Assembly: GCF_905475395.1 (NCBI RefSeq)
Contig: NC_058342.1
Span: 14,976,640-15,040,639 of the forward strand
DNA: 64,000 nt
Source: Chrysoperla carnea
Taxonomy: Eukaryota; Arthropoda; Insecta; Neuroptera; Chrysopidae
Reading direction: 5' to 3'
Below are positions 1-11,114 of this stretch, one piece after another. How positions within the stretch are numbered: position 1 is the first letter of the stretch; the number at the start of each line of letters is the position of its first letter. The position numbers and the translations under genes are program-made. The notes beneath the pieces were generated by a model that was not told the origin of the DNA, ran no database searches, and worked only from the letters and a program-made list of their open reading frames with translations.

Positions 1-84
1 CTTTTTTAAAGTTTCTAAGACTTTTTCAGAGTTTCCTAAGACTTATTAAGACTTATTCTTTTTTCAAATATTTTTTTCACCAGG
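1..84. mobile_element. Right end of a CCTGGTGG MITE, cut by the window start
   Basis: Bases 1-84 repeat the right half of the complete element at 4392-4571 (shared TTCCTAAGACTTATTAAG and the terminus TTTCACCAGG). The left part lies outside the window. Confidence 0.7.
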
Positions 85-603
85 GATGTATTTTTTTTAT
101 ATATATAAATTTGTCAAACTTTAAGCTTTTTTTGGAGCCTTACCATGGGAACACAATTTTTTGGAAATATGAGAATTTTGGTCTGAAGAATAATGCACGG
201 GATCCTATTGAGTCAATGTAAAAACTACGATTTTTAATTTTCAATATTTCATTAAAAAAGTCGATCGATAAGGCATCCTCAAACTTCAATAAAATATTAT
301 TTAGATGCTTATCTTTAATATAATAAAAGACTAACTGTTCTAAGTTTATTTTTATATTTGACCCATACTACCTTAAGTAGGGCTCTATATATGTGAGTAA
401 GATTGTTCGCCATTTTTTGCCTACTACCAAATGGATAAAATGTTTCTAATCTCTTCTAGTTTCTAGTTTCTAGTAAAAGTAAGTTTTTTAATTTAATAAT
501 TTTTAAATCATAAAACCGCTATACACAAAATTTTCTCATTTTTATGAAATATAATTGATTTTTTTTTCAAATATCAATTACACACATACAATATAAGTAG
601 ATT

Positions 604-1390
604 ATGTATGTAGTTTATTTGAAAAAGCAGACCCGTCAGATATCCATGCACATTTTGAGCTCGGTATATTCTTTGACTTTTTCCTTGAGTCGAATACTTC
701 AAACAGAAAACCTAGATTTTGGCGAGGTTATTGAACTGGCTGATACTGCGAAACATACTTTGATTGAAAGAAGAGGAAAAGTTGGAGAAGAGTTCAGGAA
801 AACCTTCCAAACCATCGAATTTTAATTGCGGAAGCCAAGGTTCGCGTCATAACAGACTCAACGCTCGAATATACAGACTGATTCAGTTGAAGATTAGAGA
901 TCCAATTTTGAATCATTGCAAGATTTTATTAAAAGCTTGTATAATCTGTATCGACGAAGTTCAACTTTAGCGAAAACGCATTGCCGGACGGGGTGCCACA
1001 AATTCACTCGAAGTCCTCGATTGCAATAAATATGCACTTCCAAATGTCTACCAAATACTTCTCGTTCAGGCAGTAAGACAAATGACCGCTCCTTTTTAAC
1101 CTCACGTCGTCTCAAAACATACATAAAATCGACAATGTCTGAAGATCGACTAAACGGTTTAGTCCTCGCTCAATATACATCGAGGTGTAGAGGCCGATGT
1201 ACACAGAGTTTTGGAAAAGTTTTTTGCAGAATTAACTTATTGAAAAATAGTGGATGAATATTACATTTTAACTTAATTAACTCGAACAAAGAATTTCTTG
1301 TTTTTATTTACTTTATGACCCAACATGGGGAACAAAAGTTTGAACCCCTCCCTCGGATAATTCCTAGGCACGGGCCTGTAAAAAAGATAT
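604..1390 (+). pseudogene. Degenerate hAT transposase, C-terminal part
   Basis: An ORF at 604-825 carries RILQTENLDFGEVIELADTA. Downstream, in shifted frames, comes CNKYALPNVYQILLVQAVRQ and then RRLKTYIKSTMSEDRLNGLV near 1100-1170, the hallmark of the hAT C-terminal dimerisation domain. The PVSVASAERSFS portion is damaged and frames shift repeatedly, so it is inactive. The trailing sequence near 1340-1390 (GGATAATTCC...GGGCCTG) recurs after the second hAT fragment near 43380-43410, so both are one family. Confidence 0.75.
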
Positions 1391-2029
1391 CAATTATAAT
1401 CCATAAAAATGCGCCAATTTTTATTAGCGATTATTTATTAATTTAAAAATTTTCTTCAATCGGAAAATAATATACAGCTTTCCCACATATATAGAGGTCT
1501 AGTATAAGCAAAAACAATTTAGGGCTTGTTATTATCGTGAAGATGATTTACTTTCTTAGCCACATTACAGAAAATATAGATTAATGAACTACATAGAAGG
1601 TCAACAGGAAAAGATGAGGTTACGTGAATAATTTGTTTTATGATTTATGAGGATTTGGAGTTACATGTCGGCATATCCAGAAGCACCCCCCCTTTCGATT
1701 CAAATGACCTAAAATTCGGTATACAGTATTGTCTAATAGGTGGATCAACGCCATGAAAGCGGGAATAAATTTCAATAATGGGTATTTTCCAAGGAAAAAA
1801 CCGCTTTTAGCCTCGTCTTTATGGTTCTGCACATCTCTACAGTTTTTTCAAATTGAGTGGCAATTTTTATGCGAGTTTATGTGAAATTGAGTTAGTTTCA
1901 ATGAATTTAATCCTTTTTGGAGTATCAAATGAAGTGAATCCTTTGGATCCTTTGGAGACATATTTCAAGGGTTCGCCGTTCTCTCTTGTTTATGTAGAAA
2001 TATCGTGTTTTTCAGTTGCTTTAAGATTT
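1391..2029. other. No gene recognised
   Basis: AT-rich DNA with short open frames only. No domain, splice-consistent exon or clear repeat structure seen. Confidence 0.5.
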
Positions 2030-2195
2030 TCTGGATTTACCTCCTCCAAATTGAACTAGAGAGATGAAACATTGTATGTAGGTTAAGTTAGTGTCGAAAA
2101 ACGCTTTTTGAGGAGTGTCAACATCCCAACTGTCTTTCTTCATTTTTCGTATCTAAATATGATATTTTTCGCGATTTTTAAGGTTTTCTGCAATT
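2030..2195 (+). repeat. Lone diverged monomer of the 160-bp satellite
   Basis: CTCCAAATTGAACTAGAGAG, a TGTAGGTTAAGTTAGTGTC-like stretch, GTGTCAACATCCCAAC and TTTTTAAGG occur in the same order as in the tandem array at 63620-64000. Confidence 0.55.
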
Positions 2196-2998
2196 TCATG
2201 AAGATATTTCTCGTTTTCAAAATCGGGAAAAGGCAAAAATTTCAATTTCAATAAAAAGAACCTGATAATGAGTGTTTAATGAGGGAGCAATTGATCCTAG
2301 TAATGGAGCTCTGGTACCTTCTTGCATTCATACTCAAGTGCAAAAAAATTTAGTAAATGATCGTTACTGATCTCATACTCCAAAATAAGATGATGGTTTT
2401 ATATTTAAGGTGGAGAAAGGAGGGGGAGGGACATTCTGTGTATAAATAATTGATTTATTAATCAGGCAATAGAAGTGTGTTAAATATTTGTCGTATGATA
2501 TAAGATTAAACATTTATGAAATGATTAGCCAAAAAATGTATATATGAATGATTTCACTTGGCTATTTTTTTTATTTTTATGTTATAAACACGTTTAAAAT
2601 ATTAATGTAAGTGGTTTTATAATGAATCAGGGCCGTAGACCGGTGTTTGATTTGTGTTTGAGGTATTTAGCTTCGGAAAAAATAAAATTTTGAACGATAT
2701 AAAAAAAATTCTCAAATCTAAAATCCAAATTCGAGTTGGATCAGGCCAGGCCATCTTACCAGAGGGTTTAGATATTCATGGTACCTGGGCGCAGGGACTT
2801 AGGGGGGCACACTCCGATCACCTTATACATATACCATGAAAAGATACAAGTCAAAAATAATTTTTGCGCTTTTCTTAAACATGTACCTTCATTTGACAGA
2901 TTTAGAGATGGTAAATTGTGCTTAATTGCTGTTTGATGATTCTTTAGAATTTGGATAAAACAAGCCTGATAATCTTTTGAGGAAGATTACAATTATAT
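2196..2998. other. No gene recognised
   Basis: Unassigned. GC-richer patches near 2630-2660 and 2735-2815 look like a small repeat remnant but carry no identifiable domain. Confidence 0.4.
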
Positions 2999-2999
2999 A

Positions 3000-3715
3000 C
3001 AGTAAAACCTGACTAAATGAGACATTAAGGGACATGCAAATTTTTCTCACTTATAGAGGTATTCCACTTATCCAGAGTCTCGGATATCCAGGTATAAATA
3101 AATATCTGTCTCATTTCCAGAGGGTTCCACTGATAGAGATCAGAATACAAGTTGTTCAGTTATAGAAGTGCGATTATCAAATAAAATAAGGTATATCAAA
3201 TTAAAAATTAATTGTGCCTTTATTTTAATCATCGCTTGCTTCACTTCCCGGAATATTTTTGTTACGAAGTTGCTTGACCCATGTTAGCAAGCACTGTTCA
3301 ATTTCAGGATATTCGGACAATCGTACACGTTTTAGTTTTCCTTGTTCTTCAGAACATTGTGATTGAATTTTATCCTTATTCTGGATTATTCTTCAAAGAG
3401 TAGATTTTGGCGCATTAAATTCGACACAGACTTCATCACATGTCTTCCCACTTTTATAAACGGATATAACTTCAGTTTTTCACATATTGATAACTAAAAC
3501 TGAAGGTCATTAACGCTCAAAATTAGTTAAGTGTCGAATTTGCGGGTAGAATTATCATAAGTAAGTAAACAAACAAAACGATGTTGTCTTAGTTCTGCGT
3601 TACAGAGGTTAAGGAATAAAATTAATTGGCTGTCTTTGTTATAGAGGTAACAATGATGATAAAATCGTAAGAACGTATCCCAGATATAGAGGTTTGATTC
3701 GTCCCACTAATAAGA
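3000..3715 (-). mobile_element. Tigger/pogo-type element, defective
   Basis: Left terminus ACAGTAAAACCTGACTAAAT matches the Tigger end found at 9250-9280. Repeated phrases such as CTTATAGAGGTATTCCACTT and AGATATAGAGGTTTGATTCG match the copy at 8541-9280. The minus strand at about 3230-3480 encodes fragments of a CENP-B-type N-terminal helix-turn-helix. Stops and frameshifts make it inactive. Confidence 0.7.
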
Positions 3716-3939
3716 TTTAATTTTATTCATTATGTAATTTGAATTTCATATAAAATTGCATATAAAAAAGTAAATTATCACTTATATATTATTTCTCTAA
3801 CCTGCTGCACGAGTCGAGTTAGTTAATTAATATTTTGACAAATCATTCGAGTCAAAATATAAGATTAAAAAACGTGAAGATGTTAGTGTTTAAAAATGAG
3901 ACATTTTTTAAAGCGAGTGAGTGAGACTTTGAACCTGGC

Positions 3940-3960
3940 CTTTGGCGACGCCCATGATTC
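3940..3960. repeat. Solitary terminus of a GGCGACGCCCATG element
   Basis: CTTTGGCGACGCCCATG matches the right terminus of the element at 41777-42660. No matching left end is seen here. Confidence 0.35.
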
Positions 3961-4254
3961 ACTGCGTAATCTGCTACTTTTGAAAATTACCTAACAAATA
4001 ACAATCATTCATTGCACCCATAAAAATGTAGGCATCAAGACATGAAAATAGATCGAATATTGATGGGGAAGATCGATTTAATGAGTAATGATTTAATGAT
4101 CGATTTAATGATTTGATAAATTGCAAAATTTATTTGTATACTTAAAAACATAACTTCACTAGATGTATTCAATTATATTTATTCAATTTCCGTGTTTCCT
4201 AATGTTTTTAATTGAACATTTCCAGTGTCAAAATGTCTTTCAAAATTGAAAATA

Positions 4255-4330
4255 AAGAAAAACGAGTAAAAACAAACAATTGACTGAGTAAATTGTTGAA
4301 ATACCATGTATAGACAGTGTTGATTACACT
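4255..4330 (+). repeat. Fragment of the dispersed P repeat family
   Basis: AACAAACAATTGACTGAGTA plus AATTGTTGAAATACCATGTA equals the head module of the P repeats at 6040, 8170 and (inverted) 52040. Confidence 0.6.
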
Positions 4331-4391
4331 GTCATATTACACATACATACATGTCACACACATATAAATGATATAGTATAGTATAGTATAC

Positions 4392-4571
4392 CCTGGTGGA
4401 AAAATTATTTGAAGAAAGAATAAGAAATTCTGAAAAAGTCTTAGGGACTTTGAATTTCTCAACATTTTCGGACTAGTCTAATTCAGAGTTATTCAGAGTT
4501 CTTAATACTTTTTTAAAGTTTCCTAAGACTTATTAAGACTTATTCTTTTTTTAAATATTTTTTCCACCAGG
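4392..4571. mobile_element. 180-bp MITE with CCTGGTGGAAAAA inverted termini
   Basis: Termini CCTGGTGGAAAAA and TTTTTTCCACCAGG are inverted repeats, and the flanks share TATAGTATA-like sequence on both sides, partly masked by a local TATAG microsatellite. It is palindromic through most of its length and encodes nothing. Confidence 0.7.
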
Positions 4572-4858
4572 ATAGTATAGTATATTTATTTGTTCTAAGA
4601 AATAATCTTTTACAAAGGTTTAGGTACACGAATTAATATTTTCTAAAGTATTTGAAAGATAGTTTCATTCTAATGTTTTTACCATAACAGGTTCGGTTAA
4701 CCAAATTTAATGAGCAACAGAATTAGTCACTTATAAACAATATTATGATAAAAATATTATACAATTATAACAAGAAATAGAATATTTTAACAAATTTTAC
4801 ATTCGATAACGAAAAGAAAAAAAAAATTTGGAAAACGTTTGACCCTGCAGATCATCCC

Positions 4859-5894
4859 TGTAACTTTCCGCTAAGTATTGACTCATAACGTGTAAAAAAT
4901 GTTATCTATTATGATGTTATATCCACTCGCATTTTATTGTAATTAGATGTGATCTTAGACTAAAATCTGATTAAATTTTTACAATCATACTAAAATTTTT
5001 GAACGGAGTATTGGAAATAGAGGGAATAAGATAATATTTTTATCGCTTTTTTTCGACAACGATATAATACGAACAAACAAACCGATTACGACCGACTTGG
5101 TGGCGATCGATGTAGTTTTTACACGTTGAGAGCTGATTAGTTTTTGAAATCGATCGGTAGTTCTTTGAGCTCAAAAATGAAGATGTTCGATGCTTTTGAG
5201 CTTCTAGCTAAAAAATTTCATAGACGTTTGATAAAACACTATTTTTTAAATTTTCAAATCGCGATAACTTTAGAATGAATAAACTGATTTTCACGCGGTT
5301 GGTGACATTCGACGCAGTTTTTGAAGCTTCATGAAGAATCTTTAAGTTTCAATTGATAGAACAAAAAATTTTGAGGTTATTCCGAAAAAACGCTTTTTTG
5401 GGTTTTCTTTCGTCAACGATAACTCACGAACGAATCAACCGATTTTGATCTGACTGGTGGTGATCGACGTGGTTTTTTGATGTTGAGAGCTGATTAGTTT
5501 TTGGAATTAATCGATACAGCCGTTTAAAAGTTATTCAAAAAAAACCACTTAAAAAAAATTTTTTTTTGCAGTTTTTTTGAGATTTTTCGAAATCTATCGG
5601 TTCGGTCTAATCTTATCGGCCCAATAAGCCTCAAAATCTAAGTTTGGTCAAGCCCTTTCGAATGGCACCAACCGCGATCAAATCGGACAAGCCGTTCAAA
5701 AGTTATGAGAGGTTTACATACATCCACACACACACACACACACACTCATACATACATACAGCCATACAGACACCCTCGCGGAAGTAGTCAGGGAAGCTTC
5801 CTGACACCTTAAAACGTCGAGATCTGATGAAAACTCGATTTTGGCAAAACGGGGTGAAAACAATAACTTCCCTATTTTCTTAGCGGGAAGTTAA
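4859..5894. mobile_element. Non-autonomous DNA element with TTCCCGCTAAG-type termini
   Basis: Starts AACTTTCCGCTAAG and ends CTTAGCGGGAAGTT, inverted termini of about 14 bp. The interior has tandem-like modules (ACACGTTGAGAGCTGATTAG near 5121 and TGTTGAGAGCTGATTAG near 5483) and a (CA)n(CATA)n microsatellite at about 5720-5760. A deleted copy sits at 49850-50312. No transposase reading frame. Confidence 0.65.
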
Positions 5895-6039
5895 AAAAGA
5901 CAACAGCAAATCAAATTATAATTATTTCACAAAATTAACAATAGATTAAATGAGAATTTATAAATATAACAAGAGATAAAATATTTAAAGTAATAGAAAA
6001 CAACAAATTAAAAAATAGAAAGAAATTTAACAAAAGATA

Positions 6040-6612
6040 AAAACAAGTGAAAACAAACAATTGACTGAGTTAGTTGTTGAAATACCATGCATAGTCAGTG
6101 TTGATTTCTTTATCACATTACACATACAAACATGTGACACATAACTGATAATCAAGTATAGTACATATTATAAAATTACCGCGTAATTGGCGCCCTCACG
6201 GGTAAACAGTGATGTTTACGAAAAAATGTTTCCAACAAAAGTTGTTTAATTTTTGATAAGGAACATTTTTTACACTTAAACTTTTGTTCTATCTCTAACG
6301 GTTTACAAGATGCGTCCTACGGACCCAAGGCCCAATTGACCTATGATGCTCATTTACGAACTCGACCTCACTTTTTACGTCCTGAGTACGCTGTAAAAAT
6401 TTCAGCTCGATATCTTTTTTCGTTTTTGAGTTATCGTGTCCACAGACGGACGGACGGACGGACAACCGGAAATGGACTAATTAGGTGATTCTATGAACAC
6501 CCATGACAAAATTATTTTCCTAGCATCATTATTTTTAAGCGTTACAAACTTGGGACTAAACTTAATATACTATGTATATTTCATATATACATGGTATAAT
6601 AAAAATGTATAA
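6040..6612 (+). repeat. Dispersed P repeat, copy 1
   Basis: Modules in order: TTGACTGAGT...GAAATACCATG head; CGGGTAAACAGTGATGTTTA; CTATCTCTAACGGTTTACAA; (GACG)n; CCGGAAATGGACTAATTAGG; then a short frame starting ATG at 6495 and ending near a TACATGGTATA box. Six further copies in the window. Confidence 0.8.
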
Positions 6613-6685
6613 CTATAACAACAAATGGAATATTGAAGGATATTTGGCAGTAAAAAGTGACGATTCTCTTCCAGCAGAGTCTATT

Positions 6686-7464
6686 CGTTAAGAATAAACG
6701 ATCTCAATTTAAGGGCATTAGCGATGTATAGAAAGATATTATTGACCTTTTGAATTGATTCTATGCTCAATAATGTGTCTAATGTCGTCGCGCCCTCGAT
6801 CTGGTAGTCCGCAAATTAAGTATTTCGAATATAATTGTATATCGGACATGTGATCATGAAATGCCTCAGGTCTTCTTTTTCTTGCAAGGAGCATATTGTA
6901 CAGTTTACTCCAGTATCAATTATGTATTTTATCCCATTAATGATAAGAATTATAAATTTGGAACCTGCTAGTCTTAGTTGAGCCTATACCCCAGTTTTTT
7001 TCAATTTTAAATAAAAGGTACTGTGTGGTGTTGTACCCATGCTCTATGTTTGTTATATTTTTATAAATATTATTATAAGAATAGTTTATTATTTTGTTTT
7101 TGTCATCTTCATATAATCTATTTTTAAATGAATTTATTAACTGTGGTATTGCTTCCTCTAATATATTAGGGTTTTGGGAGCGCAGCAGCTCCAACGACCC
7201 AGCTGTCTGAAAAATATTTTCCAGTTGCGTATACCAGTTATTTTCCATCTTATTGTTTTCTGATAAGTTCAATTGAATTAGTCTGTCATAGCATAATTTT
7301 GGAATTCTATTATTTGGCATTCTGATAATTTGTATACACCACCGAATAGACCTATGAAATACTTCCCCTTCAAGCGGTTTGGCTCCTGTTTCATGGCGAA
7401 CAAGATAATTTGCAGTACTCCTAGGTAATATTATTAGGTTAGGCTGATGCTTCTCAGGAAACAC
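6686..7464 (-). pseudogene. Non-LTR retrotransposon ORF2, C-terminal fragment
   Basis: A 175-residue open frame (7464-6937) includes NYLVRHETGAKPLEGEVFHR, then a Trp/Leu-rich stretch typical of the region after the reverse transcriptase. Reading on after one stop gives a Cys-x2-Cys block, CTICSLQEKEDLRHFMITCP, the terminal zinc-knuckle-like motif of such LINEs, and FLYIANALKLRSF. 5' truncated. Which clade it belongs to is uncertain. Confidence 0.7.
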
Positions 7465-7569
7465 ACAAAAATAATTGATGCTATAAATGCAAAAATTGAA
7501 TCATTAACAAGAATATACACTTAAAAGTTTTATATAAATGATATACCCATATAATACTATAATTTACAC

Positions 7570-8042
7570 ATAATATGCGCTCTCACGAGTAAACAGTGAT
7601 GTTTACAAAAAAATGTTTGACACAAAAGTTGTTTATTTTTGTATAAGGAACATTTTTTAGTTTTAATCTTTCGTTCTATCTCTAACAGTTTACAAGATGG
7701 GTACTATGGATCCAAGACCCAATTGACCTATGTTGCTCATTTAAGAATTTGACCCCACTTTTTACGTCTTCAGCACGCTATAAAAATTTCAGCTTGATAG
7801 CTCTTTTTGCTTTTGACTAATTGAGATGGCAGACGGACAAAGAGACGACAGGCCACAGACGACAGACCACAGACGACAGACCACAGACGACAGACAGACA
7901 GACAACCGGAAATGGACTAATTAGGTGATTTTATGAATACCTATACCAAAATTTTGTTCATAGTATCAATATTTTTAAGCGTTACAAACTTGGGACTAAA
8001 CTTAATATACTATGTATATTTCATATATATGGTATAATTATT
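7570..8042 (+). repeat. Dispersed P repeat, copy 2
   Basis: Same module order as copy 1, with a local tandem of CACAGACGACAGAC at about 7852-7897. The short frame at 7933 keeps IFLSVTNLGLNLIYYVYFIY before an early stop. Confidence 0.8.
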
Positions 8043-8159
8043 TACGATCAAAATCCAAGATAGATTGACAAATTTGGCCATAATAAGTAACAAATCGAAA
8101 TTATTGAATTCGATGTTTAAAAATATAGCTTACATTATTTTAGGTCAAGAATTCAAAGA

Positions 8160-8510
8160 AAAAACAAACTGAAAACAAGCAATTAATTGAGTTAATTGTT
8201 AAAATACTCTGTATAGAAAGTGCTTTTATGTCAGTGATTACATTATATATTTAATAAATTAGGAACGTTTAAAAAAACATTTGTTTTGTTTTTCGAAAAT
8301 TTTCGAAAGTAATTTCTAAAACTTTTTTTGTTTTGGGAATCTTTCACAAGACAATTAGTTGAAGCTATCAGCGAATTTTCAACTCCCTATCTTACGGTTA
8401 AAGAATTATCTTTATGGAAAAATGTTTCAAACAAAAGTTTTTTATTTTTTTATAAGGAACATTTTTTTTACATTTAAACTTTTGTTATATCGCTAGATGT
8501 AAGCCGGTTG
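8160..8510 (+). repeat. Partial P repeat / foldback-family module
   Basis: Contains the TTGAGTTAATTGTT head at about 8190, TTTTCAACTCCCTATCTTA near 8376, then AAATGTTTCAAACAAAAG and AACTTTTGTTATATCGCTAG. These modules recur in P repeats and in the foldback elements at 20643, 25516, 27232 and 36050. Confidence 0.6.
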
Positions 8511-8540
8511 TATGATTTTTAATTGTATTTTTTAAATACA

Positions 8541-9281
8541 GTGGACCTTGGTTAAGTAGGACCTGGATAAGTGGGAAATCTTCATAACTGGAACTCATGT
8601 TGAGGTCCCAACACTTTGGCACTGAATTCTCTCTGTTAGTTGGACGAAGCAAACCTCTATATCTGGGATTCGTTCTTTTGATTATATGTATTTACCTCTG
8701 TAACTGAGAACAGAGATAACATTGAATGTTTATTTGAAAAATGTCGAAACGAAGGCTAAAATCAGTACGTGAAAAACTGAAGTTATATCCGTTTATGAAA
8801 ATGGGAAGACACGCGATGAAGTCTGTGTCGAATTTAATGTGCCAAAATCTACTCTTGGCAGAATAATTCAAAATAAAGATAAAAATCAATCACAATGTTC
8901 TGAAGGACAAGGAAAACTAAAACGTGTACGTTTATCAAAATATCCTCAACTTGAACAGTGTTTGCTAACATGGGTCAAGCAACTTCGTAACAAAAACGTT
9001 CCGGTAAGTGGACCGATGATTAAAGAAAACGCACTAAAAAACTCGGTATTCATAATTTTTGCAGCAGTAATGATATTGATATTACGTTATTTTATTTAAT
9101 AATCGTACCTCCATAACTGAAATAACCTGAATTCTGACCTCTATTAATGGAACCCTCTGCAAATGAGACAGATATTTATTTAAACCTGAATATCTGAGAC
9201 ACTGGGTAAGTGGAATACCTCTATAAGTGAGACTAATTCACAGCTCCCTTGATGTCTAACTTAACCAGGTGTTACTGTAAT
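8541..9281 (+). mobile_element. Tigger/pogo-type element with truncated transposase
   Basis: Ends CAGTGGACCTTGGTTAAGT and TTAACCAGGTGTTACTG are imperfect inverted repeats. From ATG 8741 a frame begins MSKRRLKSVREKLKLY. After a frameshift, PKSTLGRIIQNKDKNQSQ and LSKYPQLEQCLLTWVKQLRN give the pogo/CENP-B helix-turn-helix and the start of HTH_CenpB. The DDE catalytic domain is absent. A Tigger-free LINE tail abuts its right end. Confidence 0.8.
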
Positions 9282-9287
9282 AGTCTT

Positions 9288-9450
9288 CCTTTTCCGAATT
9301 GTGGGTCATTTCTTAAAAGCTTATATAATATCTTTCAATTCGATGTGCTTGTTTTCATAGGCTTCCACCAACTGTCTCCACTGTAGTCCGTCTTCTGTAG
9401 CCATTGTTCATCAAGGTCCCAAAGTGAGGCGTATTTCATCTTCCTATCTG
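9288..9450 (-). pseudogene. LINE C-terminal tail next to the Tigger element
   Basis: The minus strand encodes RLTLGP, two stops, then MATEDGLQWRQLVEAYENKH and IELKDII-stop. This W-x-x-A-E-D-x-x-Q-W-x-x-L-x-x-A-Y pattern is the extreme C-terminus of a non-LTR reverse transcriptase. A second copy lies at 18369-18530 in the same relation to a Tigger element. Confidence 0.55.
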
Positions 9451-9501
9451 ATAATAATTAATAATTATTAATTAATATGTAATAATAAGCTATATAAATG
9501 C

Positions 9502-9798
9502 AAAGGTTAGGTTAAGTTAGGTTATATTGGCTGCCCACGAAGGACACACTTAGGCTATAGAGCCCACTGTGATACCATATATGTGTTTTACCACCTTTCC
9601 GCTGATAATTTCATTTATCAGCTCCTCAATTTCAGAGGCTGAGTGCACCTCCTTCATGCATATACCATGCACCAGCCCATCACAACTATTAATTAAATTA
9701 ATTTTGTTGCGACGGCGGGAATCGAACCCGCTACCCTAAGCATACAGCGGACGGAATTGGTTAAGCCTTACACCAACTGTGCTAATAAAGTTGACTTA
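9502..9798 (-). mobile_element. tRNA-derived SINE with TAACC-rich tail
   Basis: On the minus strand: AGCACAGTTGGTGTAAGGC (A-box region), then GCGGGTTCGATTCCCGCCG (B box, 9713-9731), a unique body, and an AACCTAACTTAACCTAACC tail. An 8-bp duplication ATAAATGC flanks it (9494-9501 and 9799-9806). Internal Pol III promoter boxes make this a SINE rather than a functional tRNA. Confidence 0.75.
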
Positions 9799-10089
9799 AT
9801 AAATGCCAATGTATATACAATTTTATTTCGAGTATCGTGGTGTTTCAATAACTATGTCTCAACTCGAAGCCAACAAAAATGCATTCTTAAATTTCAAGCT
9901 AAATAATTTTTGGATAAGATTGGATGCATTTGGAAAATCAAAAACAATATTTTTAATTTTTAAAATATTTATATTAAATAAAAAATTAACAATATTTTTT
10001 TGTTTTAAATTTGTTTAAAATATAAATTAGATTTGATTTTTTGTTTTATTGTATAAATAATACTAGTATACTAAACGTCTAAATTACGG

Positions 10090-10655
10090 AAGACTGAATG
10101 GCTCCTTGTCAATTTATGAGAAAGTGGCGCTACTCTAGCGTATTTTCAACAAGTGCACTTGTGACTTTTGGCATTATGGAAACGAACCTTTTCGAAAATG
10201 TCAGTCAGTGATGACTGTTATTTAATTAGACACTACCGAAACTGTCTAGAATTATTAATAATAAGTATATCCGGATCTAATAATGATATGATAATGTTTA
10301 CAATTTGTCTTATGTAGTTAGTTAAAAATTTTCTTTATTATTATTTAGAAAATATAATGCTTTAATTGTAGATATTTTTCTTTTGCATCTGCACATTTAT
10401 AATTTCTAAACTTTAAAAGTATTATTAAATATGACGTTTATTATGACGTTTAATTAGAAATCTGCACATGACAAAATACTGACACCTTCAAAGAGGTTCG
10501 TTTCCATAATGCCACAAGTCACAAGTGTACTTGTTGAAAGTGAATTAGTGATTTTTTTAAAAGTTGATTTTATACTTGTGGGTAGTATACATTTAAAAAA
10601 TAAGCTAGTGTAGCGACACTTTTTCATAAATTGACAATGAGCCATTCAGGATTCT
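10090..10655. repeat. Foldback element with arms of about 130-190 bp
   Basis: Left arm words GAATGGCTCCTTGTCAATTT, AAGTGCACTTGTGACTTTTG and TGGAAACGAACCTTTTCG recur inverted in the right arm (10468-10655). The spacer is AT-rich and non-coding. Confidence 0.75.
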
Positions 10656-11114
10656 GTACTAAATACTATAATATGTATATCACTTTTTTGTTTAAATTGT
10701 TTTTATTTAAATTTGAAAATATCACTTTAGATTCATAATTCATTAAATACATTTTTTTTAGTTAAGTGCGATTATACAGTGTAATTCAAAAGTTTATTCT
10801 CAACTAGATTATGAGATTCATCTTCATTTTCAATAATTTGTCGAATTCCTAGTCGTTAAACATTATAAATTTAAAAAAACTACATAAAAAAATTGAATGA
10901 TAGGAAAATTGGACTAGGAATATCAAATCAGAACATTTAATTAGTTTAGTTTTTTTAAGTATGCGAGGCTATATTGTAATTTTGTTAGTTATAATTTATA
11001 GTTGTTGAAGAAGTTTTAATAAAGAGACGAAACGTCAAACTGTATCAAAAATAATGTTCTGATTTGATTTTACTAGCCCAACTTCCCTGTGATTCAAGTT
11101 GTTTATATACTTTT

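Noticed and set aside
5720..5760. CA/CATA repeat as a CRISPR-like or regulatory array
   Set aside because: Simple microsatellite inside a DNA transposon; eukaryotic context and no spacers.
9505..9525. Telomere-adjacent (TTAGG)n sequence
   Set aside because: Only a few imperfect units; they are the tail of a SINE with its own target duplication.
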